From positions 110,247 to 174,246 of the forward strand of contig DDGC01000023.1 of the NCBI GenBank assembly GCA_002337455.1: DNA of 64,000 nucleotides, in the 5' to 3' direction. The position numbers and the translations under genes were made by a program. Below the pieces are notes generated by a model. It was not told the DNA's origin and searched no databases. It was given only the letters and a program-made list of their open reading frames with translations. Source of the stretch: Rhizobiales bacterium UBA1912 (GTDB taxonomy: Bacteria; Pseudomonadota; Alphaproteobacteria; Rhizobiales; Devosiaceae). Positions 50,317 through 58,187 of the stretch are shown here, one piece after another; position 1 is the stretch's first letter, and each line of letters starts with the position of its first letter.

Positions 50317-51339
50317 ATGATGGGCGAGAAACCGGCGCGCAAGCTGCGCCCTACTCTTATGGACGTTGCCCGCAAGGCCGGCGTTTCGCGGGCCACCGCA
50401 TCGCTGGTAGTGCGCAAGAGCCCCCTTGTCGGGGCCGAGACGCGGGCGAGTGTCGAGGCGGCGATGGCCGAGATCGGCTATGTCTATAATCTGGGCGCTG
50501 CGGGTATGCGGGCGGCGCGCAGCCGTACGATCGGGGTGATTATCCCCAATCTTTCCAATCCGTTTTTCGGGGTGCTGCTGGCGGGGATCGACCAAGTGGT
50601 CGACGGGGCCGGGCTTGCGACCTTTATTGCCCATTCGGCGGAATCGGCGGCCAAGCAGGACGGGTTCGTCACAAGGATGCGCGAGCATGGTGTGGACGGG
50701 CTGATTGTTTGTCCGGCGGCCGGAACGCCGCCGCGTTTCATCGAAAAGTTGACCGATTGGGGGATGCCGGTGGTCGAAGCCCTGCGCACGGTGGGCGCTG
50801 GGGCGGTCGATTATGTCGGCATGGACCAGAGTGGCGGTATGGAGGGCGCCGTGGCGCGGTTGGTGGAACTTGGCCATTCGCGGATCGGGTTCGTGACGGC
50901 CAATCTCGATCACTCGGCTCATGACGAACGGCTTGCCGCGTTTCGCGAGGCGATGGAGCGGCACGGCACCTCTGCTGTCGAAATCGAGATCGATCCCACT
51001 CACGCAGGCGCCATGGCGCTGGCCCGGCAGATGGCTGGGCGCGCCGATGCGCCGAGTGCCTGGATCTGCCACAACGACGTTATTGGGCTCGGCATGCACC
51101 GGGGGTTTTCCGATTGCGGGCTTTCGCCCGGGCGGGACGTGTCTCTGATCGGGTTCGACAATGTGGCAGAAACCGATCTGGTGCGACCGGGGCTGGCGTC
51201 GGTGGCGACCGAGCCGGTTGAAATCGGGGTGCAGGCGGCGAAATTGTTGTTGCGGCGGATCGACAACCCCGAAGCTGATGTCGAAGCGCTTTCGGTGCCG
51301 ACCCATTTTGTCGAAAGAGGCTCGGTCGGCCCGGCTTAG
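50317..51339 (+). CDS. LacI-family transcription regulator (second)
   Basis: This 340-residue protein has the helix-turn-helix TLMDVARKAGVSRATASLVV and an effector domain opening RSRTIGVIIPNLSNPFFGVL. GGGGGAGG is directly upstream, so the ATG at 50317 or 50320 may be used. The two AGATCGATCT palindromes (before it and before the next operon) are its likely binding sites. The effector is probably a sugar or sugar acid used by the downstream enzymes. Confidence 0.9.
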   Translation: MMGEKPARKLRPTLMDVARKAGVSRATASLVVRKSPLVGAETRASVEAAMAEIGYVYNLGAAGMRAARSRTIGVIIPNLSNPFFGVLLAGIDQVVDGAGLATFIAHSAESAAKQDGFVTRMREHGVDGLIVCPAAGTPPRFIEKLTDWGMPVVEALRTVGAGAVDYVGMDQSGGMEGAVARLVELGHSRIGFVTANLDHSAHDERLAAFREAMERHGTSAVEIEIDPTHAGAMALARQMAGRADAPSAWICHNDVIGLGMHRGFSDCGLSPGRDVSLIGFDNVAETDLVRPGLASVATEPVEIGVQAAKLLLRRIDNPEADVEALSVPTHFVERGSVGPA

Positions 51340-51381
51340 GTGCGCGGTATCGAGCGGGGTTGACTTGCAGGCAGTAAGCCT

Positions 51382-51397
51382 TTTAGATCGATCTAAA
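51382..51397 (+). promoter_or_regulatory. LacI-type operator of the amino-acid-type ABC operon
   Basis: TTTAGATCGATCTAAA is a perfect 16-bp palindrome containing the same core as 50282-50295. It lies about 118 bp before the first permease start, in the 175-bp gap after the LacI gene. Confidence 0.75.
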
Positions 51398-51514
51398 TAC
51401 AGAGGCCAGGGCATTTCCAAAGTCTGCGAAGTCAGATCGAAATGCTCCGGAACTTATCTGAGGCGTGTTTCAGCCAAGTGCGGCGAGGACGTTTTAGCGG
51501 GAGGAGTGGAGCGC

Positions 51515-52186
51515 TTGAACTATCAGTTCAATTTCGCACCGGTGATCAACAATTTCGATCAGTTGATCTATGGCGCGCTCATCACGATACAGCTCAGCTT
51601 CGGCGCCATCCTGATCGGGACGCTGATCGCCATTCCGTGCGCGGCCGCCAAGACAGCAGGCATCAAGCCGCTGGCCTGGCTGGTCAACATCTATATCGAG
51701 GTGATCCGCAACACCCCGTTCCTCATCCAGATATTCTTTATCTATTTTTCGCTGCCCGCGCTGGGCATCAGGTTCGACCCCAATACCGCGGCGCTTGTGG
51801 CGCTGTCGGTCAATGTGGGAGCTTACGCAACCGAGATCGTGCGGGCTGGGATTGAATCGATCAATCGCGGGCAGGTGGAGGCGGGCAAGGCGCTGGGGTT
51901 CAAGGGGCATCAGATCTTCCGCTACATCATCCTGAAACCTGCCATCCGGACCATCTATCCGGCGCTGACCAGCCAGTTCATCTATCTGATGCTGACCTCG
52001 TCCGTGGTCTCGGCGATTTCGGCGACCGACCTTGCGGCGGCTGGCAACAACATCCAGTCGGCGACCTTTGCGGCGTTCGAGGTCTATCTGGTGATAACGG
52101 TGATGTATTTCGTCCTGTCGCTGGGCTTTTCGGGGCTGTTTTCGGCCATCGGGCGGACGGCGTTCCGCTATCCTCTGGCGCGGTAG
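51515..52186 (+). CDS. Polar amino acid-type ABC permease 1 (HisM/GlnP type)
   Basis: This 223-residue membrane protein starts at a TTG (51515) preceded by GGGAGGA at about 9 nt; a GTG at 51506 sits too close to the site. It has the segment YIEVIRNTPFLIQIFFIYF and the EAA-like loop GQVEAGKALGFKGHQIFRYI. It forms the import pore with the second permease. Although the family moves amino acids, the enzyme context points to a sugar-derived acid. Confidence 0.9.
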   Translation: MNYQFNFAPVINNFDQLIYGALITIQLSFGAILIGTLIAIPCAAAKTAGIKPLAWLVNIYIEVIRNTPFLIQIFFIYFSLPALGIRFDPNTAALVALSVNVGAYATEIVRAGIESINRGQVEAGKALGFKGHQIFRYIILKPAIRTIYPALTSQFIYLMLTSSVVSAISATDLAAAGNNIQSATFAAFEVYLVITVMYFVLSLGFSGLFSAIGRTAFRYPLAR

Positions 52187-52195
52187 GGGGCGATC

Positions 52196-52852
52196 ATGTT
52201 CCGCACGTTCGGTCCCAATGAATTCTGGTACATCGTGATGGCGGTGCAGTGGACGCTGCTGCTCTCGGCCGTTGCTTTTGCCGGTGGCGCCCTGGGTGGC
52301 ATTGCCGTTGCGCTGGGGCGTGTGTCGACCGTCCGGCCGATCCGTTATGGCGCGCTGGCCTTTATCCGGGTCTTTCAGGGTACGCCGCTGCTCATGCAGC
52401 TGTTTCTCGTGTTTTTCGGGCTCAATATTTTCGGGGTGGGCATCAACCCATGGGTGGCGGCAGCCGTGGCGCTGACGCTGCATGCCAGCGCCTATCTGGG
52501 CGAAATCTGGCGCGGCTGCATCGAGGCGGTGCCGCAGGGGCAGAGCGAAGCGAGTTGGGCGCTCGGGCTCGGCTATCGCGACCGCATGTTCAGCGTGGTG
52601 CTGCCGCAGGCGGCCAAGATTTCGGTGGCGCCGACTGTCGGGTTTCTGGTGCAGCTCATCAAAGGCACCTCGCTGGCTTCGATCATCGGGTTCGTGGAGC
52701 TGACGCGGGCCGGCCAGATCATCAACAACGCGACGTTCCAGCCGCTGACCGTGTTCTCGCTGGTGGCGGCGCTTTATTTCATCTTGTGCTGGCCGCTTTC
52801 GATGTGGGCCTGGCACCTGGAAGGCCGTTTTGCCGTGGCAACGGCTCGTTAG
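52196..52852 (+). CDS. Polar amino acid-type ABC permease 2
   Basis: A 218-residue membrane protein with FIRVFQGTPLLMQLFLVFF and loop GQSEASWALGLGYRDRMFSV, the usual EAA-like loop of HisQ/GlnP proteins. It follows permease 1 after 9 bp and pairs with it. Confidence 0.91.
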   Translation: MFRTFGPNEFWYIVMAVQWTLLLSAVAFAGGALGGIAVALGRVSTVRPIRYGALAFIRVFQGTPLLMQLFLVFFGLNIFGVGINPWVAAAVALTLHASAYLGEIWRGCIEAVPQGQSEASWALGLGYRDRMFSVVLPQAAKISVAPTVGFLVQLIKGTSLASIIGFVELTRAGQIINNATFQPLTVFSLVAALYFILCWPLSMWAWHLEGRFAVATAR

Positions 52853-52924
52853 GTGATGGTGGCCTGCGCTAACTGTTCACACAACCTAGACGCCTCAAAA
52901 AGTTCAACCCAAGGGAGAGAGTAG

Positions 52925-53725
52925 ATGACATTGAACAAGACACTGATCGGGCTAGGTGCCGCTGCAGCGCTGGCCGTGGGGCTGGTCGCAGGACCGGTTG
53001 CGGCGCAGACGCCTGACGAAATCCAGGCGCGCGGCACCGTAAACATCGGGCTGCTTGTAGATTTTCCGCCGTTCGGCATTCTCGATGAAGCAGGCAATCC
53101 AGACGGTTATGACGCCGATGTGGCACGGCTTCTGGCCGAGGATATGGGGGTCGAGCTTAACCTTGTCCCGGTGACCGGGCCGAACCGTATTCCTTATCTG
53201 GTATCCAACCAGGTCGATATTCTCGTCGCCTCACTGGGCATCACGCCCGAGCGCGCCGAGCAGGTCGATTTTTCCGATCCCTATGCGGGCATCGAAATCT
53301 TTGTGTTTGGCGATGCCAATCTCGAAGTGAGCGGGCCAGAGGGGCTTTCGGGGCAGAATATCGCGGTGGCGCGGGCCTCGACCCAGGACACCTCGATCAC
53401 CGAAATCGCGCCGGCCGACGCCAACATCCAGCGCTTCGACGATGATGCGACAGCGGTTCAGGCGCTGCTTTCGGGCCAGACCCCGCTGATGGGGGCGTCC
53501 AACGTGGTGATCAGCCAGATCAATGCCATGGCGCCTGACCGGTTCGACACCAAATTCTCGCTGCGCCAGCAGAGCCAGGCGATTGCCGTGCGTCCGGGAA
53601 GCGACGAGCTGCTTGCCTATATCAACGACTTTCTCGCCCGCGTGAAGGCGGACGGAAGCATCAACGCCCTGCACGAAGAATGGGTTGGCGGTCCGCTGCC
53701 CGAGTTCGTTGTTTCCGGGCAGTAA
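52925..53725 (+). CDS. Periplasmic binding protein, family 3 (amino acid type)
   Basis: This 266-residue protein has a signal peptide (about 1-28, ending AAQ). The family-3 pattern PPFGILDEAGNPDGYDADVARLLAEDMG is followed by NQVDILVASLGITPERAEQVDFSDPY. The Arg and Asp typical of amino acid binding are at ITPERA and near the end. It serves the two permeases and the downstream ATPase. Confidence 0.92.
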   Translation: MTLNKTLIGLGAAAALAVGLVAGPVAAQTPDEIQARGTVNIGLLVDFPPFGILDEAGNPDGYDADVARLLAEDMGVELNLVPVTGPNRIPYLVSNQVDILVASLGITPERAEQVDFSDPYAGIEIFVFGDANLEVSGPEGLSGQNIAVARASTQDTSITEIAPADANIQRFDDDATAVQALLSGQTPLMGASNVVISQINAMAPDRFDTKFSLRQQSQAIAVRPGSDELLAYINDFLARVKADGSINALHEEWVGGPLPEFVVSGQ

Positions 53726-53749
53726 AAGATCGCGCGAAAGGGCACTATC

Positions 53750-54511
53750 ATGGCGACGAACGCTGAACACAACGCTGGCAATGCCGCCGTCGAGATGGCC
53801 GGCGTCGACAAATGGTATGGCTCCTTTCATGCGCTCAACTCCATCGACCTGACGGTCGCGCGCGGCGAAAAAATCGTCGTGTGCGGCCCGTCGGGATCGG
53901 GGAAATCCACGCTGATCCGCTGCATCAACCAGCTCGAAAGCGTCCAGAAGGGCACGATCACCGTCGATGGGATCGAATTGACGGCGGGGTCGAAAAATGT
54001 CGAGGCGGTTCGCCGCGACGTCGGGATGGTGTTCCAGCAGTTCAACCTCTTTCCGCACATGACGGTGCTGGAAAACTGCATGCTGGCGCCGATGAAGGTG
54101 CGGGGTGTGACAAAAGCCGAGGCGGAAGCCACGGCGCGCAAATATCTCGAGCGGGTGCGCATTCCCGAGCAGGCCGAGAAATATCCCGCTCAATTGTCGG
54201 GCGGTCAGCAGCAGCGCGTGGCCATTGCGCGGGCGCTGTGCATGAATCCGAAAATCATGCTGTTTGACGAGCCGACCTCGGCGCTAGACCCGGAAATGGT
54301 CAACGAGGTGCTCGACACGATGATCGATCTAGCGCGCGAGGGCATGACCATGCTGGTGGTTACCCACGAGATGGGCTTTGCCCGCAAGGTTGCCGATCGG
54401 GTCATCTTCATGGACAAGGGTGAGATCGTCGAAGTCGGCGAGCCCGAGAGCTTCTTTTCCAATCCACAGAACGAGCGGACCAAGACATTCCTTGGGCAGA
54501 TCTCCCACTAG
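53750..54511 (+). CDS. Polar amino acid-type ABC ATP-binding protein
   Basis: A 253-residue nucleotide-binding domain with Walker A GPSGSGKST, Q-loop VFQQFNLFPHMT, signature LSGGQQQRVAIARAL and Walker B IMLFDEPTSALDP. It completes the importer. Confidence 0.94.
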   Translation: MATNAEHNAGNAAVEMAGVDKWYGSFHALNSIDLTVARGEKIVVCGPSGSGKSTLIRCINQLESVQKGTITVDGIELTAGSKNVEAVRRDVGMVFQQFNLFPHMTVLENCMLAPMKVRGVTKAEAEATARKYLERVRIPEQAEKYPAQLSGGQQQRVAIARALCMNPKIMLFDEPTSALDPEMVNEVLDTMIDLAREGMTMLVVTHEMGFARKVADRVIFMDKGEIVEVGEPESFFSNPQNERTKTFLGQISH

Positions 54512-54520
54512 GGGCGCCGT

Positions 54521-54633
54521 ATCCAGTATGGGCTGCAAACAGCAATATTCTGCGCTTCCGGTCCTCACGTACCGAATGTACGCTCCGGTCCGGTTCTCGA
54601 ACATCACCGTTTTCGCCTCATCCTGACCTGGAT
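54521..54633 (+). repeat. ~115-bp hairpin intergenic repeat, copy 2
   Basis: The core CTTCCGGTCCTCACGTAC, a 4-8 nt loop and GTACGCTCCGGTCCGG form a hairpin; ATCCAG and CTGGAT at the ends are inverted. It sits between the ATPase gene and the hydroxyacid dehydrogenase gene, in the same orientation as the other copies. Confidence 0.8.
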
Positions 54634-54669
54634 CGGGAACCCCTAGGTAACATACACACAGAGGCATTT

Positions 54670-55611
54670 ATGGCCGAACCTATCCTGACATTCGATACGA
54701 TGATCGAGCCGATCGGTTCCGATCTCGCGGCGCGGTATGAATTGATTTCAGCGGACGACCCGCAGGCCCAAACCCGGCTTTCCGATTTTCGGGTGGCGAT
54801 CACCAATGGCGGGCTGGGGATGGAACGTGCATGGATCGAAAAGCTGCCCAATCTCGAACTGATTGCCGTCAACGGGGTGGGCACCGACAGGATCGACCTC
54901 GATCTATGCGCTTCGCGATCCATTCATGTGGCGACGACGCTGGGTGTGTTGACCGACGATGTGGCCGATATGGCCATGGGGCTGGTGATCGCCTCGCTGC
55001 GTGAGTTGGGGCAGGGGCAAGCATTCGTGCGTTCGGGTGACTGGGCGCAAGGCAAGAAAATGAAGCTGGCGCGGGCGTTGAAGGGCAAGAAATTCGGTAT
55101 TGTCGGGCTGGGTGCCATCGGGCAGGCGATCGGGCAGCGGGCGGAAGCCTTCAAGTTCGATATCGGGTTCTGGAACCGGTCGGAAAAATCGGTTGAAGGC
55201 TGGAGAGCGTTCGACACGCCGGTTGCGCTGGCCCAATGGGCCGATGTGCTGGTGGTCGCGGTCGCGGCGACGGCCGAAACGCAAGGGATGATCGACAAAC
55301 AGGTTCTCAACGCCTTGGGGAACGACGGGTTCGTGGTCAATATCGCGCGCGGGAGCTTGATCCACGAAGCGGCGTTGCTCGACGCGTTGGAAGCGGGAAC
55401 CATCGCCGGGGCGGGGCTGGACGTGTTTTTGAACGAGCCGCAGATCGATGCGCGGTTTCTCAAACTCGATAATGTGTTTCTCGTGCCCCATCAGGGCAGC
55501 GCGACGGTTGAGACCCGTACGGGCATGGCGCAGACAGTCAAGGACAATATCGACGCATTTTTCGCGGGCAAGGTGCCGCCGACCTCGATCACGGCGAAAC
55601 ACTTCGGCTGA
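54670..55611 (+). CDS. D-isomer-specific 2-hydroxyacid dehydrogenase (GhrB/hydroxypyruvate-reductase-like)
   Basis: A 313-residue enzyme with NAD(P) motif GIVGLGAIGQAIGQR, Arg in NIARGSLIHE, Glu in DVFLNEPQ and His in LVPHQGSA. All catalytic residues are present. It lies downstream of the ABC genes and may reduce a 2-keto acid from sugar-acid breakdown. Confidence 0.92.
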   Translation: MAEPILTFDTMIEPIGSDLAARYELISADDPQAQTRLSDFRVAITNGGLGMERAWIEKLPNLELIAVNGVGTDRIDLDLCASRSIHVATTLGVLTDDVADMAMGLVIASLRELGQGQAFVRSGDWAQGKKMKLARALKGKKFGIVGLGAIGQAIGQRAEAFKFDIGFWNRSEKSVEGWRAFDTPVALAQWADVLVVAVAATAETQGMIDKQVLNALGNDGFVVNIARGSLIHEAALLDALEAGTIAGAGLDVFLNEPQIDARFLKLDNVFLVPHQGSATVETRTGMAQTVKDNIDAFFAGKVPPTSITAKHFG

Positions 55612-55663
55612 TCGCTCTTGAGCGCGCCACTTTACGCGATAAGGTGGCGGGAGGAGGCTGGGG

Positions 55664-56425
55664 ATGGGCGATCATTTCGGATCATTGAGCGGGAAGCGCG
55701 TGCTCTATACCGGGGCCGCGGGCGGACTGGGTTTGCCCACGACGCTCAAGCTGCTCGAAGCGGGCGCCCATGTTGTCGTTCTGGACAATGACCCGCAAAA
55801 GATCGCGCAAATGGAAGCGGCTGCCGATGGAGCGGCGGGGCTCAGGGTGGTGCTGTGCGATCTTTCCGAACTGGAGAGGTTGCGCGAAACGCTTGATGGG
55901 CTGATTGCCAGCGATGGCGGGTTCGATGTCGTCATCAACAATGCGGCGATCTATCCCTCTAAGCCGTTCGAAGACTTTACGCTTGCCGAGATGCAGCTAG
56001 TGCACAGGATCAATGTCGAGGCAGCGCTGGTGTGCGTCATGGCGGCGCTGCCATCCATGAAGGCAAAGGGCTGGGGGCGGATCATCAATATTTCCTCGAT
56101 CACGGTGGCCGGAGCGTGGGACAATATGGTGCCCTATGTGCAATCGAAGGCGGCGCTGATCGGGCTGGCACGAGGCTGGGCGCGCGAGTTCGGGAAGCAC
56201 GGGATTACAGTCAACGCCATTGCGCCGGGGGCGTTTCCGACCGACGCGGAGGCGATCCATCCTGACCGCGAGGCTTATGAAAAACGTATCATCGACAGCC
56301 AGGCGATCAAGCGGCGCGGGCGGCCGGACGACATCGCCAACGCGCTGATGTTTCTGGCTTCGGACGCCGCGGGGTTCATCACCGGCCAGACCATCAATGT
56401 CGATGGCGGCTGGATCATGAAATAG
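55664..56425 (+). CDS. Short-chain dehydrogenase/reductase
   Basis: A 253-residue SDR with TGAAGGLG (GGxGxxxG variant), NNAAIYPSK, Ser in NISSITVAG and YVQSK as the Tyr/Lys pair. It ends TGQTINVDGGWIMK. GGGAGGAGGCTGGGG precedes the ATG. It is followed 10 bp later by another SDR, so the two may act in sequence on a sugar or sugar acid. Confidence 0.87.
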   Translation: MGDHFGSLSGKRVLYTGAAGGLGLPTTLKLLEAGAHVVVLDNDPQKIAQMEAAADGAAGLRVVLCDLSELERLRETLDGLIASDGGFDVVINNAAIYPSKPFEDFTLAEMQLVHRINVEAALVCVMAALPSMKAKGWGRIINISSITVAGAWDNMVPYVQSKAALIGLARGWAREFGKHGITVNAIAPGAFPTDAEAIHPDREAYEKRIIDSQAIKRRGRPDDIANALMFLASDAAGFITGQTINVDGGWIMK

Positions 56426-56435
56426 GGAGGGCCGC

Positions 56436-57167
56436 ATGGCCGATATTTCGGGCAAAACTTGCCTCATAACGGCGGCTGCTCAGGGGATCGGGCGGGCGTC
56501 GGCGCTGGCGTTCGCGGCAGCGGGCGCGTGGGTTTTTGCTACCGATATCAACGCGGAGCTTCTGGGTGAGCTCGATGGTGTTTCGGGTATCGAGACGCGG
56601 GTGCTCGACGTGCTGTCGACCGAGGCGGTTGAAGCGCTGGTGTCTGAAATCGGGGCCATCGATGTTTTGTTCAACTGCGCGGGGATCGTGCATGGCGGGA
56701 CAGTGCTGGAGGCCAGCGAGGCCGATATCGACTTCGCGCTCGAGCTCAATTTCAAGGCGCAGGCGCGCACCATCCGCGCTGTGCTGCCGGGCATGATCGA
56801 GCGGGGCGACGGGGCGATCATCAATATGAGCTCGGTTGCGTCCTCGGTTACCGGGGTGCCCAACAGGTTTGCCTACACGGCGTCGAAGGCGGCGGTGATC
56901 GGGCTGACCAAATCGGTGGCCGCCGATTTCGTGGGGCAGGGCATTCGGTGCAACGCGATTGCGCCGGGAACTGTCGATAGTCCGTCCTTGCAGGAGCGGT
57001 TGCGGGCGACGGGAGATTATGAAGCGGCGCGGGCGGCGTTCGAGGCGCGGCAGCCAATCGGGCGGCTGGGAACGCCGCAGGAGATTGCCGATCTGGCCGT
57101 TTATCTGGCGGGGGCGACTTACACGACTGGGCAGGTCTACGCCATCGACGGAGGCTGGACCACTTAA
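56436..57167 (+). CDS. SDR similar to L-2-keto-3-deoxyfuconate 4-dehydrogenase
   Basis: A 243-residue SDR with TAAAQGIGRASALAF, NCAGIVHGGTV, Ser in NMSSVASS and YTASK. The ending TGQVYAIDGGWTT and the text CNAIAPGTVDSPSLQERL resemble the DHRS6/KDF-dehydrogenase branch. It would oxidise 2-keto-3-deoxy-L-fuconate to the 2,4-diketo acid, the substrate of the FAH-type enzyme encoded next. The pairing with that gene supports the call; the exact sugar is inferred. Confidence 0.85.
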   Translation: MADISGKTCLITAAAQGIGRASALAFAAAGAWVFATDINAELLGELDGVSGIETRVLDVLSTEAVEALVSEIGAIDVLFNCAGIVHGGTVLEASEADIDFALELNFKAQARTIRAVLPGMIERGDGAIINMSSVASSVTGVPNRFAYTASKAAVIGLTKSVAADFVGQGIRCNAIAPGTVDSPSLQERLRATGDYEAARAAFEARQPIGRLGTPQEIADLAVYLAGATYTTGQVYAIDGGWTT

Positions 57168-57286
57168 ATTCAGGTGAGGGCGGGCTGCGCACGGCGTCTG
57201 CCTGCGCTTCCGGTCCTCACGTACCTTTAGTACGCTCCGGTCCGGTTCTCGCCAGCCACCGCGCTCGCTCCACCCTGACCTGAATT
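57167..57286 (+). repeat. ~115-bp hairpin intergenic repeat, copy 3
   Basis: The ends AATTCAGGTGAGGG and CCCTGACCTGAATT are inverted with one mismatch. The core CTTCCGGTCCTCACGTAC...GTACGCTCCGGTCCGG is the same as in copies 1 and 2. It starts at the SDR stop and lies just before the FAH gene. Confidence 0.85.
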
Positions 57287-57317
57287 GCACCGCTACACGA
57301 TAAGGAGACAGAAGACC

Positions 57318-58169
57318 ATGAAGCTCATGCGCGTTGGGGCCAAGGGGGCTGAAAAGCCCGCGGTTCTGCATTGGGACGGGACGATACGGGATTTGAGCGG
57401 TGTCGTTGATGATATTGCCGGCGATGTGCTGACGCCCGAGGGGTTGGAAAAGATTGCCGGGGCCGATCTGGCGGGGTTGCCGGAGCTCGACAAGAACCAG
57501 CGGATCGGGCCGTGCGTGGGGCGGGTCGGCAAGTTCATCTGCGTGGGGCTCAACTATGCCGACCACGCTGCCGAAAGCGGGCTGGACGTGCCCAAGGAGC
57601 CGGTGCTGTTCATGAAGGCGACCAGCGCCATCTGCGGGCCCAATGATGATGTCATCATTCCCAAGAATTCGACCCAGACCGATTGGGAGGTGGAGCTTGG
57701 CGTGGTGATCGGCAAGGAGGCGCGCTATGTGGACGCGGCCGATGCGCTCGATCACGTGGCGGGCTATTGCGTGGTCAACGATGTGTCCGAGCGCGAATTC
57801 CAGACCAAGCGGTCCGGGCAGTGGGTCAAAGGCAAGTCGGCCGATACGTTCGGGCCGATCGGGCCGTGGCTGGTGACCAGGGACGAAATCGCCGATCCGC
57901 AAAGCCTTGGCATGTGGCTCGAGGTCGACGGCCACCGCTACCAGAACGGGTCAACGAAAACGATGGTTTACGGTGTGGCTCATGTGGTGAGCTATATTTC
58001 CCAGTTCATGAGCCTGCAGCCGGGCGACATCATCACCACCGGCACGCCGCCGGGCGTCGGCATGGGGATCAAGCCCGATCCGGTGTATCTCAAACCCGGC
58101 CAGACTATGCGACTTGGCGTCGAAGGGCTGGGAGAGCAGACGCAGAGAACCGTGGCCTGGAAAGGCTAG
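57318..58169 (+). CDS. FAH-family hydrolase, 2,4-diketo-3-deoxy-L-fuconate hydrolase-like
   Basis: A 283-residue enzyme with the KLMRVGAKGAEKPAVL opening typical of this branch, metal-binding VELGVVIG, and GYCVVNDVSEREFQ. The branch includes diketo-deoxy-sugar-acid hydrolases (often labelled ureidoglycolate lyase). AAGGAGACAGAAGACC precedes the ATG at 57318. With the preceding SDR it gives the last two steps of an L-fucose or L-rhamnose-type route, yielding pyruvate or L-lactate; the exact sugar is unproven. Confidence 0.88.
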   Translation: MKLMRVGAKGAEKPAVLHWDGTIRDLSGVVDDIAGDVLTPEGLEKIAGADLAGLPELDKNQRIGPCVGRVGKFICVGLNYADHAAESGLDVPKEPVLFMKATSAICGPNDDVIIPKNSTQTDWEVELGVVIGKEARYVDAADALDHVAGYCVVNDVSEREFQTKRSGQWVKGKSADTFGPIGPWLVTRDEIADPQSLGMWLEVDGHRYQNGSTKTMVYGVAHVVSYISQFMSLQPGDIITTGTPPGVGMGIKPDPVYLKPGQTMRLGVEGLGEQTQRTVAWKG

Positions 58170-58187
58170 GCCAGGCGCTGTTCGGTC

